A stretch of DNA of 64,000 nt, taken from Adenophora triphylla var. japonica. Lineage: Eukaryota > Streptophyta > Magnoliopsida > Asterales > Campanulaceae. Below, piece after piece: positions 21,389 to 31,397 of this stretch (position 1 is the stretch's first letter; each line of letters opens with the position of its first letter). The translations under genes and the position numbers were made by a program. The notes below the pieces were generated by a model. It made no database searches. It worked only from the letters and a program-made list of their open reading frames with translations, and had not been told where the DNA came from. Where the stretch lies: assembly GCA_022495995.1 (NCBI GenBank), contig JAFEMH010002496.1, forward strand, positions 1-64,000, written 5' to 3'.

Positions 21389-22096
21389 TATTAAACAAAT
21401 CTGTTGAATCCTGATAGTGATGAATGTAATTTGTTATTGGTTTTTACAAGCCAAATTTAGTTGCTGAACTTTTTGTCTATGAACTGTTTTATGACCAAAT
21501 TTTGGCAGGCACCCAGTACGCTCAACAGTCGTACAAAGTAAGCGACTCATTTTCTTTTAAGTAGATTAACAAGAAGTGGAGAGAAGGGTTTCATGTGACA
21601 TCCATGTCAACAACGGGTACCAGATGGGGCGTGGTCATGTCTCGCAATGCTGGCTTCAGCGATCAGGTTCAGTTTCTTGCTCTCATTTGTTCTTACCAGT
21701 TCTTCTAAACTCTGAAATCCCCTTCAGCTTCTTTTCTGTTTATGATACACAAGCAGAGCAACATGACTAGAGTTGGAGCATAGACTTGCACATCTGAAAT
21801 AATTATTTCAAAATTTCAAATATGGAACGTATTCCCCAAAAGGGTAAGAAAGAAAACTTGTGTTGTGAACAAATGAGACCTTTGTACACAATATTGAGTC
21901 CGTGTTTAAGAAAACACTTCATCGCATTGTAGAGTGCCTTTTCAAAACATTGGACCTTTTTTAGTTCATCATTACCTGTGAGACTGAGCAATAAGCCAAA
22001 AAATCTCGCATGAATCTTCTAGCTTGCCTTTTTGATGAACGAGGGTTACAATTAGATGACATCAGTGTCTGAAATTTTTATGTTAGAAAAATAATA

Positions 22097-22355
22097 CTCC
22101 ATGTGTCCCTAAATGAATGTCGATTTTCAAGAAATGTTTGTCCCAAAATAAATGTCATTTTTGGAAAGAACTTTGTTCCTAAATGTTTTTTACCAAATCT
22201 TTTTCACTAGTCACTTTATTGGTGCAAAACTAAATGTTTGGAAAGTGGAAAACAAGAAAATTTATGCATCTTTGCCATTAAAATGTATAAAAAGCACACA
22301 TTTTCAGAAAGTTTCTTAAGATGAATTTGGGGCATTCATTTAGTGACTGAGGGAG
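22097..22355. mobile_element. Stowaway-like MITE
   Basis: Left end CTCCATGTGTCCCTAAATGA and right end TCATTTAGTGACTGAGGGAG are inverted repeats of the CTCCCTCCGTCCC type, with TA flanks. It lies in the last long intron of the kinase pseudogene. Confidence 0.7.
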
Positions 22356-22614
22356 TACTTTAAAGGAGAGATCCAAAAAAATGAGAAATGGTACTGAGGG
22401 GTCATGTTGATTCATCTGTTTAGTAGAGCACAGTTTATTTGGACGATTCTTGTTCAATTTTGTATTGTTTGGCTGGGAAATGATTTTCATTATGATAGAT
22501 GTTTTAGAGAGTTTGAGGATCAATAAAAATCTATGATTATTGTGCGGCTCCATGTGAGACTTAGCGTGCAAAAGAGTATTTAACCCCCCCCTTCCTTTTT
22601 CTCTTTCTATTCTT

Positions 22615-22751
22615 GGTGTGGTGTGGATGTGTATTGTGGGACAGGGGATGGATTTGGTGTGGTGTGGATGTGTATTGTGGGACAGGGGATGGATTTGTGA
22701 GAGCTCAGTTCATAGCTCGGTCCGTCTGCAGTTCATAGCTCGGTCCGTCTG
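22615..22751. repeat. Two adjacent tandem duplications in a kinase intron
   Basis: A 41-base unit (GGTGTGGTGTGGATGTGTAT...) is present twice in perfect copies at 22615-22655 and 22656-22696. A 23-base unit (CAGTTCATAGCTCGGTCCGT...) occurs twice at 22706-22728 and 22729-22751. Confidence 0.85.
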
Positions 22752-23525
22752 CAGTATTTGTGAGAGAAATAAATAAATAAAATGAAAAATGTTGGAATGA
22801 TGGTAATTGATTTGTGAAAAAGTGTTCCCCCTTTTACATTTTTTGGGTGAACACCCGCTCTATTTCTGGGTGATAATGGTTTTTTGGTCGCAGGTTATGG
22901 AGCTTGATTTTCTTTATCCAAGTGAGGGCATCCATAGACGGTGGGACAGTGGTTATCGCATTACATCCACTGCTGCTACATGGGATCAAGCTGCCCTCAT
23001 CTTGAGTGTGCCCCCTCGCAAACCTGGTGACGAAACACAGGAAACCTTGCGTACTTCTCAGTTTCCAAGCACACATGTCAAGGTATGTGTCAGCTATAGA
23101 TTCACCATTAGACATTGTGATTTTCATGTTTTAAGTTAACACAAATAAATTTGTGTAATATTGGTTTAATTCATTGCCCACACTGAAGTTTGGACAAGTC
23201 CCACTGCAACCCCCCACCCCCCACCCCTCTCGGTTTGGTTTCGTCTCGGTTTCTCCCTTTTGTCAATTTTATGTACGGAAAAGGACTATTTTACTCCACA
23301 ATCTTCAATATATTTTGGATTTTGCATAAAATTAACAAAAGGGACAGTGTGACTTATCCAAACCTTAAGGGGATGGGCAATTGGAAAAGAAGACATTAGC
23401 TTGTGTGTGTAGGTCTTAGTTTAAGGTAGGGATTATTGACATTGCTTTTGGGTTTAAATGTGCAGGAGAAGTGGGCAAAGAATCTCTATCTTGCTTGTGT
23501 TTGCTATGGAAGAACTGTGTCTTGA

Positions 23526-24210
23526 TTATTTTCAAGCATGTTAGAGAGGCTAAGCTGAACAGAGGATATGTTAAAGACAGGAAGGCCGATGGGAGCGAGG
23601 ATTATTTCTTCTCTTTAACATTGTAAAAACCGGAAAATGATGCTAGGGAGGGAGTTTATCTGCACCAGGTCCATAGGCACCTCTTAGGCAGGCAGGCGAT
23701 GGTGATCTCGACAAAATTAGCCTTTGTATTTGATACAAGTAGACGTGTACAAATTTATGTTTTGCTTGCCATTTGTGTCGGAATCACACTGATGATTGAG
23801 CTTTGAATATGGCTGTGGGCACGAATTGGAAACTGGGCGAGCCATAAACCATGTTAGCTAGAATTGGACTTTTTTTTTTTGGGAATGATTAGTCAACACT
23901 TTTTACTGGGAAAAAGAGAGAATGGCTTGTTGAGAAGACCAAAAATTATCCTGGTAGAGCTGTTACTGATTGCTCCAACACAATTCTTACTCAGAATTTT
24001 GGCAACCTTATCGATGCGTAGACTCTTTTCTTAGCGTTAAAAACGCTTAAAGTTTTAGATGAGTTGGTAAACCAACGCAAATGTAAACTATCTTCACGTT
24101 TGTGATGATGTCAATTTAGGTAACGAGCGATCTTTATAAAATATATAGCCTTGTTAATGTGACAGTTTTTATGAGTTAGCTGATTATTTGTAAGTGATTT
24201 GGTGGAGACC
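23526..24210. other. Region downstream of the kinase pseudogene
   Basis: Probably 3' untranslated sequence followed by intergenic DNA. No second gene or repeat ends recognised. Confidence 0.4.
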
Positions 24211-24342
24211 ACGCCTAATATGGAGCTAAAATATTCACCGAATACCCTTTAAAGTGAAATATGAATACATTTTGTGACGCCTAATATGGAGCTAAAATAT
24301 TCACCGAATACCCTTTAAAGTGAAATATGAAAACATTTTGTG
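24211..24342. repeat. 66-base tandem duplication
   Basis: ACGCCTAATATGGAGCTAAA... is present at 24211-24276 and again at 24277-24342 with one mismatch (ATGAATACA versus ATGAAAACA). Non-coding and recent. Confidence 0.85.
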
Positions 24343-24676
24343 ACAAAGGGGGAGTAGCGTATGAGAGATGACATTCTAAATAAGCTAATAACGCTTAATA
24401 GAAAGCATACATCATTAAGTTAAAATCAAGAGCAAATTTGAATTTTTTTTGGGTCATTAATTTTGGGATAAAGGTAGTCCGAAAATGCGGTATAATGAAC
24501 CAAGTGAAGGGAACTCTTGATACAAAACTTCAGAGAGCAATTGAACTTCATAATTAAGACAATTTATTTAGCTATTAATTTATGATACTACATCAAAGGT
24601 AGTATGATACATTAGGATAAACTTTTCACATGCTTGTAAAAGCAACAATAAGAATACATACTATACGTATTTGGTC

Positions 24677-26505
24677 TTACCTACAGAATTTATTTAATCG
24701 TACACAATTTGACAAGGACAACGGAAGCTCCCCTTCAAAGCTATTGTTGTACAAGTATAATGATTCCAAGAGAAATAAGGATCCAATAGAAGATGGGATT
24801 TCCCCGGAAAGTCTGTTGTACGCTAAGTTAACAACGGTCAGTTTTTCTAGTTTTCCCAAACAATCAGGAAGCCCTCCGGTTAGTAAATTGTATGAGATGT
24901 CAAGAAAGTACAATTCCGCATCACTTAATTGGCATAAGAAATCGAGATTCCCAGCAAATTTATTCCTTGAAAGATTTATCGACGAGGAAGTAGAAGGAAA
25001 CAATGGTATCGGGCCCTCAAAATTATTTGAACTCAGGTCAAAACAGGGATACCCATTAAACTTCTTTGATGATAAATCTGGTATGATGCCTCCGAAATTG
25101 TTTGAAGATAAATTAAAAAATGGATCTTGTGTCGAAGAAAGGGAAATGCCCCAAAACCATGGTGGGATGCTATCTGAAATTCCATTGCTGGAAATATCAA
25201 GATAGTAAAAGTTTTTCTGAGTTCTAATCCAATTTGGGAAAAGTGGGCCAAGATTGCAAGATCTCAACCCGATAAAATTTAGCTGAAAATGGGGAGACCA
25301 TTGAGGGCTTACTTTTATTTGTAAAGCATTGTCGGACAAGTGGAGATAGGTTAAGAGTCAGAGAGAGTACCAGTGAGAGAGTTGTAAGAGAGATCCAAGG
25401 AATAAAGCTGTGAGAGTGTCCCCATGTTTTTAGGTATAGTTCCGTTCAGCTGATTGCCGGACAGGAGTAACTCTCGCAGGGAAGAAAACCTTATGATACC
25501 ATCAGGCAATGGCCCATAAAGTTTGTTACGGCCAAGATGCAAGTCCTCTAATGCAGGCGACCCGGACAAGATATCTAGAAAGTCGGAGAGGTTCCCACTT
25601 AAGCTACAGTTATTCATATACAGGTAAGTCAAATTGCACAGATTTCCAAAAGAGTTGGGTATCATGCTTTCTAGAAGATTATCAGAGAGATCAAGATGTT
25701 GAAGAAAGAGGTTGCTGCTCAATTTGAACAACCAGGAATAGGAATACATGGATGATGTAAAACCATTAGAGGAGAGGTCAAGCCCTTTGATTGAAGTAGA
25801 AGAAGAAGAGTTTATCGAAGAAGAAGATGAAGGAGAACTGACCTTTGAGAGCTGACAACCAGAAAAATGCACGTAAGAAAGAATTGGGAGGGTCTTAATT
25901 ATGTCGACCCAGTGAGTTGCTCTACTGAGGTCAACCCCGTCCATTATAAGGGTTTCCAAGGAGGATAGACGAGACAACCAATCAATGTTCTCAACAGAGA
26001 GGTTAAAGCTAGGATCGGAGGAGAGATCAAGATAATTCAAGTTAGAGAGGTTTCCAAGTTGTGATGGAACTATTCCGGAGAAGTTACAGTAACCGAGGTC
26101 AAGGTGATTTAATTTGGTGAAGGAACCAAAAAACTTAGGGATTGATCTGTTTTCAAAATCTATAAAACTAAGATCCAGATAGGTCAATTCCCGCAATTCA
26201 AGCAATGAAGAACTAATTTTACCCGCTAGATTTGAACGCCCAAGATCAAGTTTGATTACGTGACCAGTTTGGTTGCTGCACTCGACTTCACTCCATTTGC
26301 AGCAATCTTTGAAACTCCAGGAAGAAGGGAGACGTCCGTGATTAAGTATAACTCTTCTAAGGCCAGCTCCGAAAGAAAGAAGTGCTTGTCTCTCATTATC
26401 AATGCAACGAATGATTTCATTAGAACTATTTTTAAAACTTAGGGATGAGGAGGCACTAACACAACTCACACACAACAACACTTGAAGAACTACAACACCC
26501 AACAT
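24677..26505 (-). pseudogene. EIX/Cf-type leucine-rich-repeat receptor-like protein, frameshifted and C-terminally truncated
   Basis: The start is taken at 26505 (MLGVVVLQVLLCVSCVSA, a signal peptide); the frame opens earlier, but that Met gives a proper secretion signal. The N-terminal cap has CIDNERQALLSF and CCKWSEVEC. LRRs of the LxxLxxLxLSxNxLxGxIP type follow. The frame stops after TGTLSDS (about 25351). The family continuation (LHLSDNALQIKV...) is intact in another frame at 25339-24677, implying a small deletion at about 25340-25352. The copy ends at NCVRLNKFCR, so later LRRs, the transmembrane helix and the short cytoplasmic tail are absent. Intact relatives are cell-surface immune receptors partnering with SOBIR1-type kinases. 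Confidence 0.85.
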
Positions 26506-26598
26506 CGTCTCTTTTTTTTTTCTAAAGAAAGAAACACAAAGGACTGATTGATTGATAAATAAAATTGGGATCAAATAATAAGATGTATTTATAAGCTT

Positions 26599-26640
26599 CC
26601 TTTGATCCAAATGAAATGAATTCTAAAGTTTCCACAACGA
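26599..26640. repeat. Dispersed short repeat upstream of the receptor gene
   Basis: CTTTGATCCAAATGAAATGA...TTTCCACAAC closely matches 28700-28738 (TTTGGTCCCAATGAAATGAA...TTTCCACAAC). The second copy continues from a Stowaway-like CTCCCTCC end, so both may be pieces of the same MITE. Confidence 0.5.
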
Positions 26641-27381
26641 CTTAAAAGTGTTGACCAGAGTCAACCCCCTCCTTTATAGTTGACCAGGAGTCACCCAACA
26701 AAGTTTGTGTCTTACAACAATTAAAACAGACAGATAATTAAAATTGATAATCTAAGTGAAATTCCAACAATTTTAAGAAATGTAATTATTGCTACAATTT
26801 TATAAAATGAGTCTCTTATTAATTGTTTCTCTTTCATATATTATTTTACTCAAAAAATTTAATTAATACTATAGAAAATTTTCAAAATAGGAGTAAAACA
26901 AGAATCTAAACGCTTTAAGCCCAAAATTAACATGTATTTTAAGCTAAAATTTAGATTTTAAAATGACATCTATTTTAAATAAATTAAGATGCAAGAAATA
27001 AAATGACAAAAGTGGTTGTAACTTTTGAGTTCTATCACAGTTCCGTGTTAGAATCGAAATGTTCATTATGACTGACGTAATAAAATATTATCAAGTTCCA
27101 ATTTTTTTTTATAGGGAAAAAAGAAATTATCAAGTTTTTTTTTTCTCGAGCCGAGTTTGACACAAGTCGATCGCAAAAGAGATTCGTCAAATACACAAGT
27201 CGTGCGCGATTTACTCAAAAACTAAACGAGTGTTAAAATCTTGTTTAAGCTCGAGTCGAGCAACAATTCGAGCTCACTCGACTTCGAGTTATTTTGAGCC
27301 AATCTCATATCAAGTTCGTATAACACATTTGATAATGTATTCAATAGAGAAAGTTGACAAATTAATTCCCGTTACAGACTA

Positions 27382-27905
27382 CTCCCTCCGTTCCGGATTA
27401 ATTTTTTTATTCGTTTTTAATTTGAATAAACTTTAAGAAATAATTTAGGCTACTTATAAATTACCTAATGAAAATAAAAAACTTGCTATTTATACATCAT
27501 TATAAATATTATATATGCAATTATTAGATTCTCATTAGGATAATTAAAGGTAACCAAAATTATTGTTCTAAGTTAATATAAACTAATATTGTTTTTTTAT
27601 ACATATATAATTACACAAGCATTATAAGGACAACATTGTCCAAAATACTATTCATTATTTGTCATTTTAAAAACTGAACGTGTCAATAAGGAAAGTAGGA
27701 CTCCTACTCCAGGTTGGAAAATTATAAAATATGGATTGAAGTCCAACATAGGAACACCCCTTAAATTTTGGGGCTCAAAATGCAATTTTCCCTTTATTTA
27801 TTTGCATTTTGTTCAAATTATATGAAAAATATTTTTATTGTTACAACTTATTTTATTCTGACATAAACCGAAATAAAAAATATAACATTTTTTTGGAACA
27901 GAGAG
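27382..27905. mobile_element. Possible diverged Stowaway-like MITE
   Basis: Left end CTCCCTCCGTTCCGGATTAA. Right end TTTTTGGAACAGAGAG is an imperfect inverted match. It is 524 bases, long for this family, so it may be two merged remnants. Confidence 0.4.
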
Positions 27906-28424
27906 TATATCAAAGAGTTTATTTCAATAATTCTATTAAGCGTAAAGTATTAAGCGCAAAGGATAAATTTAGAGTCTAAACTTTTGGGGTCATTCTCACA
28001 AAGGAGTCTAATGTATCAAAGCTCACAAATGAGGGTCTAATGATGACAAATATTAGTAATTAAAAGAGTCTATTAATCAACTCAAAATGAATGTCCAAAA
28101 ACACTATTAAATTTGCTCTTGATAACTTGAAAAATGTAAGAAAGATATAGAAAATAATAAATTTAAAAAGTATGAGGGTCCAATAGACATTATACTTCTT
28201 GACATGTAAGTAAATCAAATTCTAAACCCAAAAAAGACGTTAGCGAAATTCCTATTATAAAGTCACACACGGTAGAGAATGAATTGTTCCAAAACTAAGA
28301 AAATATGACCCTTAATTATGTGGTTCACAACATTTTATGACTCTTAACTGAATACTACATTTTGGAGTAATACATTTGATAACGTATACAATGGGTAAAA
28401 TTAATCAAGTTTTAGTTCAAAATA

Positions 28425-28526
28425 CTATTTCCTCTGTCCCAAATTCAATGTCAAAAAAAAAAAAAAATTGCTCCTAAGGGTAAATTAGAATTTTTTTTTT
28501 AAACATTTTTTTGGGGACAGAGGGAG
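28425..28526. mobile_element. Short Stowaway-like MITE remnant
   Basis: Left TATTTCCTCTGTCCCAAATT and right TTTTGGGGACAGAGGGAG are inverted repeats around an A/T-run core. About 100 bases, internally deleted. Confidence 0.6.
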
Positions 28527-28739
28527 CACTGTATTACAAATTAGAAGTCAAGGAGTTTTATTTCAAGCGGCATTTTATATGAAAAGACATAGGTTCAAAA
28601 TATACCAAAGATACTTTCAAGTGTCACACTTATAATAATTGCTTTATTACCTAAAATGGACAATGAGACTTACTTGTATATATAAGTAAATACTCCCTCC
28701 TTTGGTCCCAATGAAATGAATTCCAAAATTTCCACAACT

Positions 28740-28975
28740 CACTAGTACAGATTGGATCTTAGGAAACGCACCTTAGATAGCGCTTTTAAAAAGCGCTATC
28801 TAAGGTGTACACTTGCATAGCGCATCTTCATCTTCAAATTTAATAATAAAGGCAAAAAAATAATAATAATAAAAAAATTTAACTAACATAACGCTTATTA
28901 GAAAAATGCTATCTTAGTAAAAGCTTACATAGCGCTTATTAGAAGCGCTATGGTAGTAAACGCTTCGTAAGGTTA
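28740..28975 (+). mobile_element. Terminus of a CACTA (En/Spm-type) transposon with subterminal repeats
   Basis: Starts CACTAGTACAGATTGG after ACT. It then shows the inverted motif TAGATAGCGC...GCGCTATCTA, with further GCGCTA/TAGCGC words at about 28813, 28892, 28932 and 28946. CACTA ends with clustered subterminal palindromes are typical of this superfamily. No matching right end (ending TAGTG) was found in the window. It stands immediately upstream of the gene-fragment array. Confidence 0.65.
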
Positions 28976-29269
28976 TTTTTTTTTTTTTTTGTTTTTGAGG
29001 CAACGTTGCAACTCTCTCTCCCTCTCCCTCTCTCTCTCTCTCTCCTTCCAGATTCACGTCGCCGTTGTTCTCTCTTCTCTCCCACGTCCCTACACACTCT
29101 CTCCCTCTCTATCGGTTCCCTAACCCACACAACTTACCCGGCCCTCTTCCTCCTCCATGCGATTGCCGGTGAATCCTTCTCCATCGCCTCAGAGTTCACC
29201 GCAATTACCACCCAATTTTGATGGTAGCCGACAACTAGAGCCATAAGCTGAGTTGTTACATGTCTTGGC

Positions 29270-29990
29270 CCGTTCATGGTGGCTTCATTTCAGATATATC
29301 TCGGCTGGTTGAGACAACACTGGTGTTGCTTCAAGAGCAGTCAACTTGTCAGCTAGTCGAGTCTGACAGTGATGCCGATGATGATGATGATGCGGAACAT
29401 GATGAAGTCCTCATGGATGCAGTTTCCGACCTCCTTCCTGCATTCGTTAAGGCCATGGGTTCACACTTTGCACCTGTCTTTGCAACACTATTTGACCCTT
29501 TAATGAAGTTTGCGGTAAGACATCTTGTTGCTTGCTGCAAAATATATATTATGGCATTTCAAATGCGGTAGACATCACTTCTTACTTTTATTATCTTAAT
29601 TATCATGAAATGGGTATCTACAGAAAGCTTCACGTCCAGCATCAGATCGGACAATGGTGGTTGCATGCCTTGCAGAAGTTGCTCAGGATATGGGTGCTCC
29701 AATTGCTGGCCATATTGATGTAATCTTCTCTTGTTTAGCTCTTTTTTATGCATACCTCTTTACTTATCAAAAATAAAATAAAAATTGTTTAGCACTTTTG
29801 ACATGTCAACTCTTAGTGCTGTTTACTGCTATATCAAATTTGAGTTATTGAAAATTGCAACATCTTTAGGCTGTGATGCCCTTGGTACTCAAAGAATTAG
29901 CATCGCCCTCCTCAACCAATAGGAGGAATGCAGCCTTTTATGCTGGAGAGCTCTGCAAAAATGGTGGCGCCTCTGGATTGAATTATTCTT
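29270..29990 (+). pseudogene. Importin-4-like (importin-beta family) gene fragment
   Basis: Three exons with GT-AG borders. The first, ending at 29514, encodes DAVSDLLPAFVKAMGSHFAP and FDPLMKFA. The second, 29624-29719, encodes ASDRTMVVACLAEVAQDMGA. The third, from 29870, encodes MPLVLKELASPSSTNRRNAA and GELCKNGG. These match the C-terminal HEAT repeats of plant importin-4-like nuclear import receptors. An acidic DADDDDDAE stretch precedes. The rest of the gene (about 1000 residues in the family) is missing on both sides, so this is a captured or left-over fragment. Plus strand, like the fragments that follow. Confidence 0.8.
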
Positions 29991-30368
29991 CTTCATATGC
30001 TTCTTTCCTTTTCTTTGTTCTCTGATGCATGCCATAGTCTGTGTGTGTACAGAGAGATTTATCTTAGATATATTAAAAATGCTATAGCTACCTAATTTAG
30101 CAACATAGTTGGTTTACTATAGTCTACAGGCATCAAATTAAATGATGTAAGTTTCATCATACAACTATTGTACTAAAGTTTAGTGCATGTTGTAAACCAT
30201 TATGTTGCTAAATTCTGTGGATGGATCATTATTCATGGTAAAATATACTCTTATTTGTCATATCATGAACATTTTCTCTGTTTAATATTATTAGAACTGT
30301 TCAGATCTATAAATAAACTTATGTGGGCATAATTTCATTATGGGTTAACTTGTGCATTTTGTATTTAG
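29991..30368. other. Intron-like spacer between gene fragments
   Basis: AT-rich. Nothing recognised beyond the splice acceptor TTTAG before the dehydrogenase fragment. Confidence 0.35.
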
Positions 30369-30523
30369 GCAGAGTGCACACTCCATTGGATTTATCTGAG
30401 GAGGAATGGAATAATATAGTTAGAACAAACATGATTGGATCCTGGTTGGTGTCAAAGTATGTTTGTATACGGATGCGTGATGCTAATCTGAAAGGATCAG
30501 TTATCAGCATCTCATCTATAGCA
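30369..30523 (+). pseudogene. Short-chain dehydrogenase/reductase gene fragment
   Basis: After a TTTAG acceptor, the frame reads [20 protein letters not shown], then [13 protein letters not shown] and [10 protein letters not shown]. This matches the central part of plant classical SDRs (3-oxoacyl-ACP reductase-like), up to the catalytic Ser block (ISSIA). The NAD(P) Gly motif upstream and the YxxxK motif downstream are absent. Confidence 0.75.
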
Positions 30524-30859
30524 ATAATTTTTCAGTTGAAGCTATAATAAGCGGAAACACATGCGAAAGGAATGACAGATAGACTACTGGACAGTGAGAC
30601 ATATGCTCTAATAGTACATTTGCTTGAATAATCGAGGTGAGATTGATGTTTGGTTGAATTAAAAAGCTAAACAAATTTTTGAGATACAATGGAAAAGCAG
30701 CTTTGATGATTTGGCTATCAGTTTTACTCCATCTTTGAGGGTGGTTACATGTTTCAAACAGAGGATATGATCCTAGGCAGGACAAAAGCATTAAAAATGA
30801 AATGGGATCTACAAAACTTTCTAAAGGCTGAGACTGGGCCTTGTGCTAAAAATATTTTG
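30524..30859. other. Unassigned DNA before the copia insertion
   Basis: No recognised coding sequence. The last five bases (TTTTG, 30855-30859) are the target duplication of the adjacent copia element. Confidence 0.4.
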
Positions 30860-31327
30860 TGTTGTGCAATCGCAGCGGAAGCAAGAACACAAAACTCAAG
30901 AACACACACAAGCAATCAATAGGGAAATCGAAAGAGAAAGAGAAGAAATCAATTTGGGGTTGAACCTTGTTTTCTGTATTATGTGTATAATCTGTACGTC
31001 TCTGTTACATGGTTACAAAAACATATATATATGCTTTACAAACCCTAGCCCAACAGAGAAAATTAACCCAGAAAACCCAAGGCCCAAAAACCCCCCGTCA
31101 CTTGAGGCGCCCGCCCCAAGAAACCCAGGCGCCCGCCTGGCGGTGTGCTATGCCAGGCTGCTCCCTCGGCAGACGATGCGCCCGCCTAAGCAGGCTCCAT
31201 GCGGCCGCCTCAAACCAATGACGCTATGGCTCCATCTTCTGTCCATCAGGCGCTCGCCTCACTCTAGGTGGGGCGCCCGCCTCAAAGCAAAAGAACCAGC
31301 CGTGAACAAAATGAGCCACATCCAACA
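30860..31327 (-). repeat. 3' LTR of the copia element
   Basis: TGTTGTGCAATCGC ... ATCCAACA, 468 bases, virtually identical to 35366-35833. Contains several GGCGCCCGCC-type words (31095-31290). Confidence 0.95.
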
Positions 31328-31397
31328 ATCTCCACCTTGGCGAGTGTTCACCCAAACCAACAGAAGATACAAGGAACCAGCTCGAACCTCCCCATCT

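Larger units (their letters stand above)
15971..23525 (+). pseudogene. Casein kinase 1-like protein kinase (MUT9-like / HD16 family) pseudogene, exons 2 onward
   Basis: Family members are nuclear Ser/Thr kinases; Arabidopsis MLKs phosphorylate histone H3 and act in light and circadian pathways. Exons by homology and GT-AG borders: 15971-16099, 16202-16275, 16375-16444, 16583-16638, 18203-18274, 18433-18527, a remnant to 18594, 18681-18810, 19252-19468, 19560-19702, 20115-20304, 20400-20490, 21509-21666, 22894-23082, 23466-23525. The Gly loop (GKGGFGQV) and LVDLGL are present. Lesions: TAG at 16244-16246 and 21562-21564; a roughly 2-base loss near 19330; exon 7 lacking its 5' half; a 15-base tandem duplication at about 20121-20150; and catalytic Asp changed to Asn (VHGNVKPEN for VHGDVKPEN). 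The first intron starts GC, not GT. The C-terminal end (KNLYLACVCYGRTVS) is complete. Confidence 0.9.
26641..28689. other. AT-rich intergenic DNA with degraded MITEs
   Basis: No gene seen. Contains a GAGCTCGA/CTCGAG-rich patch at about 27145-27295 (a common signature of degenerate hAT-like repeats) and the two MITE-like elements listed separately. Confidence 0.45.
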
